From Deltaproteobacteria bacterium (GTDB lineage: Bacteria > Desulfobacterota > Syntrophia > Syntrophales > UBA2210), in the NCBI GenBank assembly GCA_019314085.1, contig JAFCZZ010000287.1, positions 1-7,978 on the forward strand: DNA of 7,978 bases, written 5' to 3'. This document shows, piece by piece, positions 6,220 through 7,978 of the stretch. Below the pieces are notes generated by a model. The model made no database searches and was not told the origin of the DNA. It worked only from the letters and a program-made list of their open reading frames with translations. Every line of letters begins with the position of its first letter. Positions within the stretch are counted from its first letter, which is position 1. Position numbers and translations under genes: made by a program.

Positions 6220-6518
6220 TCGATTTCAGTAATTCCTTGCACCTTCAACCCTTCGTCTAATAGCAGGGAAGGGGATACCCAACCCTTCTGCTTTTCATCG
6301 TGGCCAATGCCACGAACCCGAATATAGGTTGTGCGCTTGACTTGTTTTTTTTCTAGGATTTCAACTGCCTCGCCATGTGCTAATGCTCCGGTAAGGTTTT
6401 TGGCCACGGCTTTGCATCCAGGCCGTTTCCACAATAGAGCGATTGGAACCTCAAGTTCCCCCCTTCGTATAGAGTTCGTGTATCTGTCAAACCCACAGAT
6501 CTCGTCAATCGTATTCAT
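6216..6518 (-). CDS. Small SH3-like domain protein of the tail module
   Basis: The product has 100 residues. Residues 34-87 resemble a bacterial SH3 (SH3b) fold: GCKAVAKNLTGALAHGEAVE, then hydrophobic-E-x-K, TTYIRVRGIG and the diagnostic KGWVSPSLLL near residues 78-87. SH3b domains usually bind peptide or cell-wall material, but in phage structural genes they also serve as small assembly modules. The start ATG at 6518 is backed by GGAGGAAGG 8 nt upstream, an unusually strong ribosome binding site, although it lies inside the end of the chaperone frame (14-nt overlap). Its stop overlaps the tape measure start as ATGA, implying translational coupling. Its place between chaperone and tape measure suggests a role in tail assembly; I do not know a named counterpart. 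The fold call is by motif only. Confidence 0.6.
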   Translation of the reverse strand: MNTIDEICGFDRYTNSIRRGELEVPIALLWKRPGCKAVAKNLTGALAHGEAVEILEKKQVKRTTYIRVRGIGHDEKQKGWVSPSLLLDEGLKVQGITEIE

Positions 6519-6792
6519 CGATATAACCTTCCTCCATGGCCAACTCTCTCGCCATGGAAATCAACTCGTGATGAAATGGGTTTGCCTTGTTCCACTTCAC
6601 CTTATCTTTTGATTCGTCTAAAGCTACCTTGCCTAAAACGACTGCTCGAACGGCCTCCATTTCAAAAATCTCTCGCATCCCAATAGGTCTGCCAAGTACC
6701 CCATGCACGCCGTAACTCTCGATTGCCCTTGCCAGCTTGTTTAGATATGGCTCGCTGGCTTTTCCTGCTGCGTAAGAATACGCTTGAGCCAT
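6505..6792 (-). CDS. Tail assembly chaperone, T-like frame (made by -1 frameshift)
   Basis: This frame has 95 residues if started at the ATG at 6792, which overlaps the stop of the upstream frame as TAATG. No Shine-Dalgarno precedes this ATG (CTCTCCCAAAAGCATA), whereas a CCCAAAA slippery site lies 6 nt upstream, so it is more probably read as the C-terminal extension of the G-like protein: 109 residues plus S-I plus 95, about 206 in total, joined at 6798. In lambda the corresponding T domain contacts the tube subunit while the G part binds the tape measure. The sequence is helical and charged (for example DESKDKVKWNKANPFHHEL, residues 59-77), with no enzymatic motif. T domains are poorly conserved, so the role rests on position and the frameshift signal. 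It overlaps the next gene by 14 nt. Independent translation by re-initiation remains possible. Confidence 0.7.
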   Translation of the reverse strand: MAQAYSYAAGKASEPYLNKLARAIESYGVHGVLGRPIGMREIFEMEAVRAVVLGKVALDESKDKVKWNKANPFHHELISMARELAMEEGYIDEYD

Positions 6793-6804
6793 TATGCTTT
6801 TGGG
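6747..6804 (-). promoter_or_regulatory. Programmed -1 frameshift signal (slippery site plus stem)
   Basis: On the minus strand the heptamer C CCA AAA (6804-6798) is in the zero frame of the G-like gene, exactly fitting X-XXY-YYZ. One codon (GCA) separates it from the TAA stop. A -1 slip continues ...L-P-K-S-I-M-A-Q-A-Y, straight into the downstream frame. Five nt after the heptamer, AUGGCUC (6792-6786) can pair perfectly with GAGCCAU (6753-6747), and inside that lies a GCGUA-UUCU-UACGC hairpin (6783-6770). Spacing and structure fit known frameshift stimulators. Heptamer and repeats are seen directly; the activity is inferred from the conserved behaviour of phage tail chaperone genes. Confidence 0.78.
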
Positions 6805-7124
6805 AGAGCTTCGTCCTCGGCCTCGTTATAGGCCGCAAGGCATTCCTTAAAAAGCCATTGCATGAAGTCGTCGACCAACGAGAGCGGCTGGCCTGGGAAC
6901 GAGTTAGCCCCTGGAAATTCCAGTCCTTCGATTGACCAGATTTGAATGAAGCTTCGAAGTACCGGCCAAATGAGAGCGTTTTGTTCCATACTGGAAACCT
7001 CACCCAACTCAGTAAGGTCACGCCATAGTTTCATAAACGATGCCACTTGAGGAAGTGTGAACGGGGAGGCGAGAGTTATCTCGCCTCCCCATTCTGGAAC
7101 TGTACTTGTAATTATTTTACCCAT
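6792..7124 (-). CDS. Tail assembly chaperone, G-like frame
   Basis: The product has 110 residues from the ATG at 7124 (116 from an upstream GTG at 7142). The opening VPEWGGEITLASPFTLPQV is characteristic of phage tail assembly chaperones of the lambda gpG type, in which a short beta segment leads into an alpha-helical domain; residues 25-65 and 82-105 look helical. These cytoplasmic proteins coat the tape measure protein and recruit tail-tube subunits, and are absent from the mature virion. The gene lies between the major tail gene and the tape measure gene, the expected position. Its last sense codons are CTC CCA AAA GCA TAA, which contain an in-frame slippery heptamer, and its stop overlaps the ATG of the next frame (TAATG). 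I am confident of the role from motif, place and frameshift signal together. Confidence 0.8.
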   Translation of the reverse strand: MGKIITSTVPEWGGEITLASPFTLPQVASFMKLWRDLTELGEVSSMEQNALIWPVLRSFIQIWSIEGLEFPGANSFPGQPLSLVDDFMQWLFKECLAAYNEAEDEALPKA

Positions 7125-7133
7125 GTTATGTTT

Positions 7134-7140
7134 ACCTTTC
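7134..7140 (-). promoter_or_regulatory. Ribosome binding site choosing the chaperone start
   Basis: On the minus strand GAAAGGT lies about 10 nt before the ATG at 7124. An in-frame GTG at 7142 would add six residues, but this purine-rich motif would then lie inside the coding region and no comparable motif precedes the GTG. The ATG at 7124 is therefore the preferred start. Confidence 0.55.
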
Positions 7141-7154
7141 ACTATGGGATGTTT

Positions 7155-7178
7155 TGAAGGCTCCTGCAGGAGCCTTCA
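7155..7178 (-). terminator. Perfect 24-nt palindrome, hairpin after the major tail gene
   Basis: The arms TGAAGGCTCC and GGAGCCTTCA enclose a TGCA loop with no mismatch, starting 4 nt after the TAA of the putative major tail gene. A 10-bp GC-rich stem would form in the minus-strand transcript. It is followed by AAAACATCCC rather than a T-run, and the other strand also lacks a T-run, so it is not a textbook intrinsic terminator. Plausible roles are partial termination/attenuation or protection of the 3' end of an abundant tail mRNA, so that more tube protein than chaperone is made. The structure is seen; its function is inferred. Confidence 0.55.
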
Positions 7179-7182
7179 CAAA

Positions 7183-7683
7183 TTAGGTGATTGCGGCGGT
7201 GCCCCATGTTGGAGCCGCTGACCCTGGCCACATAGCGAGTGTTGCCGAATAGGTCATATTCTCATTCAACACGAAGTTGAAAACCTGGATGCCATTGGCC
7301 GCCGTTGCGCTTATGCCGAACACCGGCTCGCCGGCTTCCCAATAGTGGCGCACGCCGAAGTAGGCCGCAAACGCCAACGGGGTTTGGTCGTCGGGGAGGT
7401 CATACAAAACGGTGTGGCTGCCAGACAGTGCTGCCTTCTCCGTAGTTGCCGAGGCCGCTACTGCCGCCTGTGTTGACCAAGGTCCCGAAATCTCGACCGC
7501 CACCGTTCCGTGTCCAGGCAAGAAGCCTTTGAGCTCGTCCTGTAATGCGGTTAGCTCAATTTGGTCATAATCAACCGAAAAGCCTCCGAACGAGGAGACG
7601 GCGATATCCCGCAAGACAGCTCCGCTGTCGTGGATTTGAAACTTGAAATACTTTGCTTGTGTTCGTCCTGTTTGTACTGCCAT
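7183..7683 (-). CDS. Probable major tail (tube) protein
   Basis: The product has 166 residues, is rich in beta-strand-forming and small residues, and has no signal peptide or membrane segment. The N-terminus (MAVQTGRTQAKYFKFQIHDS, then LRDIAVSSFGG and VDYDQIELTALQDELKGFLPG) matches the pattern of phage tail-tube subunits whose N-terminal part describes a 'displacement from a target' domain: first strand, D-hydrophobic-T-A-hydrophobic-QD-x-hydrophobic-KG, and later an ISGPW strand (residues 65-69). Residues 106-125 (AAYFGVRHYWEAGEPVFGIS) form a conserved aromatic block that I recall from similar phage proteins. The start ATG at 7683 has AAGGAAAAA upstream. It lies upstream of the chaperone pair and tape measure gene, the usual place of the major tail gene, and a strong hairpin follows it. 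It could instead be a tail-terminator or a second tube-like paralogue. Role inferred from fold pattern and synteny. Confidence 0.7.
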   Translation of the reverse strand: MAVQTGRTQAKYFKFQIHDSGAVLRDIAVSSFGGFSVDYDQIELTALQDELKGFLPGHGTVAVEISGPWSTQAAVAASATTEKAALSGSHTVLYDLPDDQTPLAFAAYFGVRHYWEAGEPVFGISATAANGIQVFNFVLNENMTYSATLAMWPGSAAPTWGTAAIT

Positions 7684-7695
7684 AATTATTTTTCC

Positions 7696-7978
7696 TTATA
7701 CTGCGTTGTTGTATCCTCGGTGAAAAGATAAAACAAATGTGACGGTGGTTGCCGTGCCTAAAACTATCTGCCACCGAGTGAACTGCTTGACGGTTGCGAG
7801 AACGCCCAGTTCTACAACCCCATACTTTGGTGCGGCTGATGGGTCGATAACGCCCGACGTCAAAAGGTCGCCATAGTCCCCATCAGAGTCGACTGAGGCG
7901 TCCTGGGTTTTCAGGGTCGCCGTTCCGTTCGATGCGAAGGCGTGATAAACCATGTATCCACCAGTCGTTGTTTGTCCT
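7696..7978 (-). CDS. Phage virion/tail beta-domain protein, C-terminal part (cut by window edge)
   Basis: The frame is open through the right edge; 93 residues are visible, reading GQTTTGGYMVYHAFAS before the body. An ATG at 7953 could be a start (GGTGGA lies 5 nt upstream). I prefer a partial gene, because the GGY-x-VYHAF strand followed by TLKTQDAS, VDSDGDYGDL, TVKQFTRWQIVLG and VTFVLSFHRG looks like the C-terminal beta-sandwich of a known class of phage structural proteins, in which a glycine-rich GG-hydrophobic-LH strand leads into a conserved 'quantity of signal' type domain. From memory such proteins sit beside the major tail protein and are tail-tube-like or decoration-like; the exact role is inference. 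It ends with TAA, and 12 nt later the next gene starts, so the two are probably co-transcribed. Confidence is good that this is a coding structural gene, moderate for the role. Confidence 0.72.
   Translation of the reverse strand, partial: GQTTTGGYMVYHAFASNGTATLKTQDASVDSDGDYGDLLTSGVIDPSAAPKYGVVELGVLATVKQFTRWQIVLGTATTVTFVLSFHRGYNNAV

Noticed and set aside
1..7978. Global reassignment of TAG to an amino acid
   Set aside because: Only one internal TAG is found among about ten structural genes, while three other TAGs sit exactly at natural gene ends within ribosome binding sites. Not excluded but not supported by this window alone.
1..7978. CRISPR arrays, tRNA genes, insertion sequences, att sites
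   Set aside because: No regularly spaced repeats, cloverleaf-like segments, transposase motifs or terminal inverted repeats were seen; the window is almost entirely coding.

Overview
This window is part of the late tail-morphogenesis module of a tailed bacteriophage or prophage (Caudoviricetes) with a long, non-contractile-type (siphovirus-like) tail. All supported genes lie on the minus strand, so the biological order runs from right to left. They are packed tightly: ATGA and TAATG overlaps, and gaps of a few bases holding Shine-Dalgarno-like AGGA/GGAGG motifs. I see no tRNA, integrase, lysis, replication or packaging gene and no recognisable promoter. The sequence does not identify the host.

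In transcription order: (1) the C-terminal part of a virion or tail beta-domain protein, cut by the right edge; (2) a likely major tail (tube) protein; (3) a 24-nt perfect palindrome forming a strong hairpin just after that gene; (4) a pair of overlapping tail-assembly chaperone frames, joined by a canonical CCCAAAA slippery heptamer 3 nt before the first stop, with a potential stem 5 nt further on, which gives a lambda G/GT-like -1 frameshift product; (5) a small SH3-like protein; (6) a 944-residue protein that looks like a tape measure protein fused in frame to a distal tail (tip/hub-like) protein; (7) the C-terminal 125 codons of that tail protein, separated only by one in-frame TAG; (8) a protein with two zinc-ribbon-like cysteine clusters; (9) a virion accessory/fibre-like protein; (10) a signal-peptide-bearing HELGH zincin-like protein; (11) a LamG/concanavalin-A-like lectin protein split by a 1-nt frameshift; (12) a tail fibre-like protein; (13) a few codons of a further gene at the left edge.

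Functionally, the right part builds the tail tube and chaperones it onto the tape measure. The middle supplies the ruler and tail tip. The left part carries accessory, probably surface-exposed or host-contact, proteins (lectin-like, fibre-like, protease-like).

The most unusual points are the tape measure/tail-tip fusion with an in-frame amber codon, the compact frameshift signal, and an exported metalloprotease-like gene inside a tail module. The amber codon and the LamG frameshift could be real (readthrough, decay) or sequencing/assembly artefacts; reads are needed to tell. Family assignments rest on motif recognition from memory, not on a database search.
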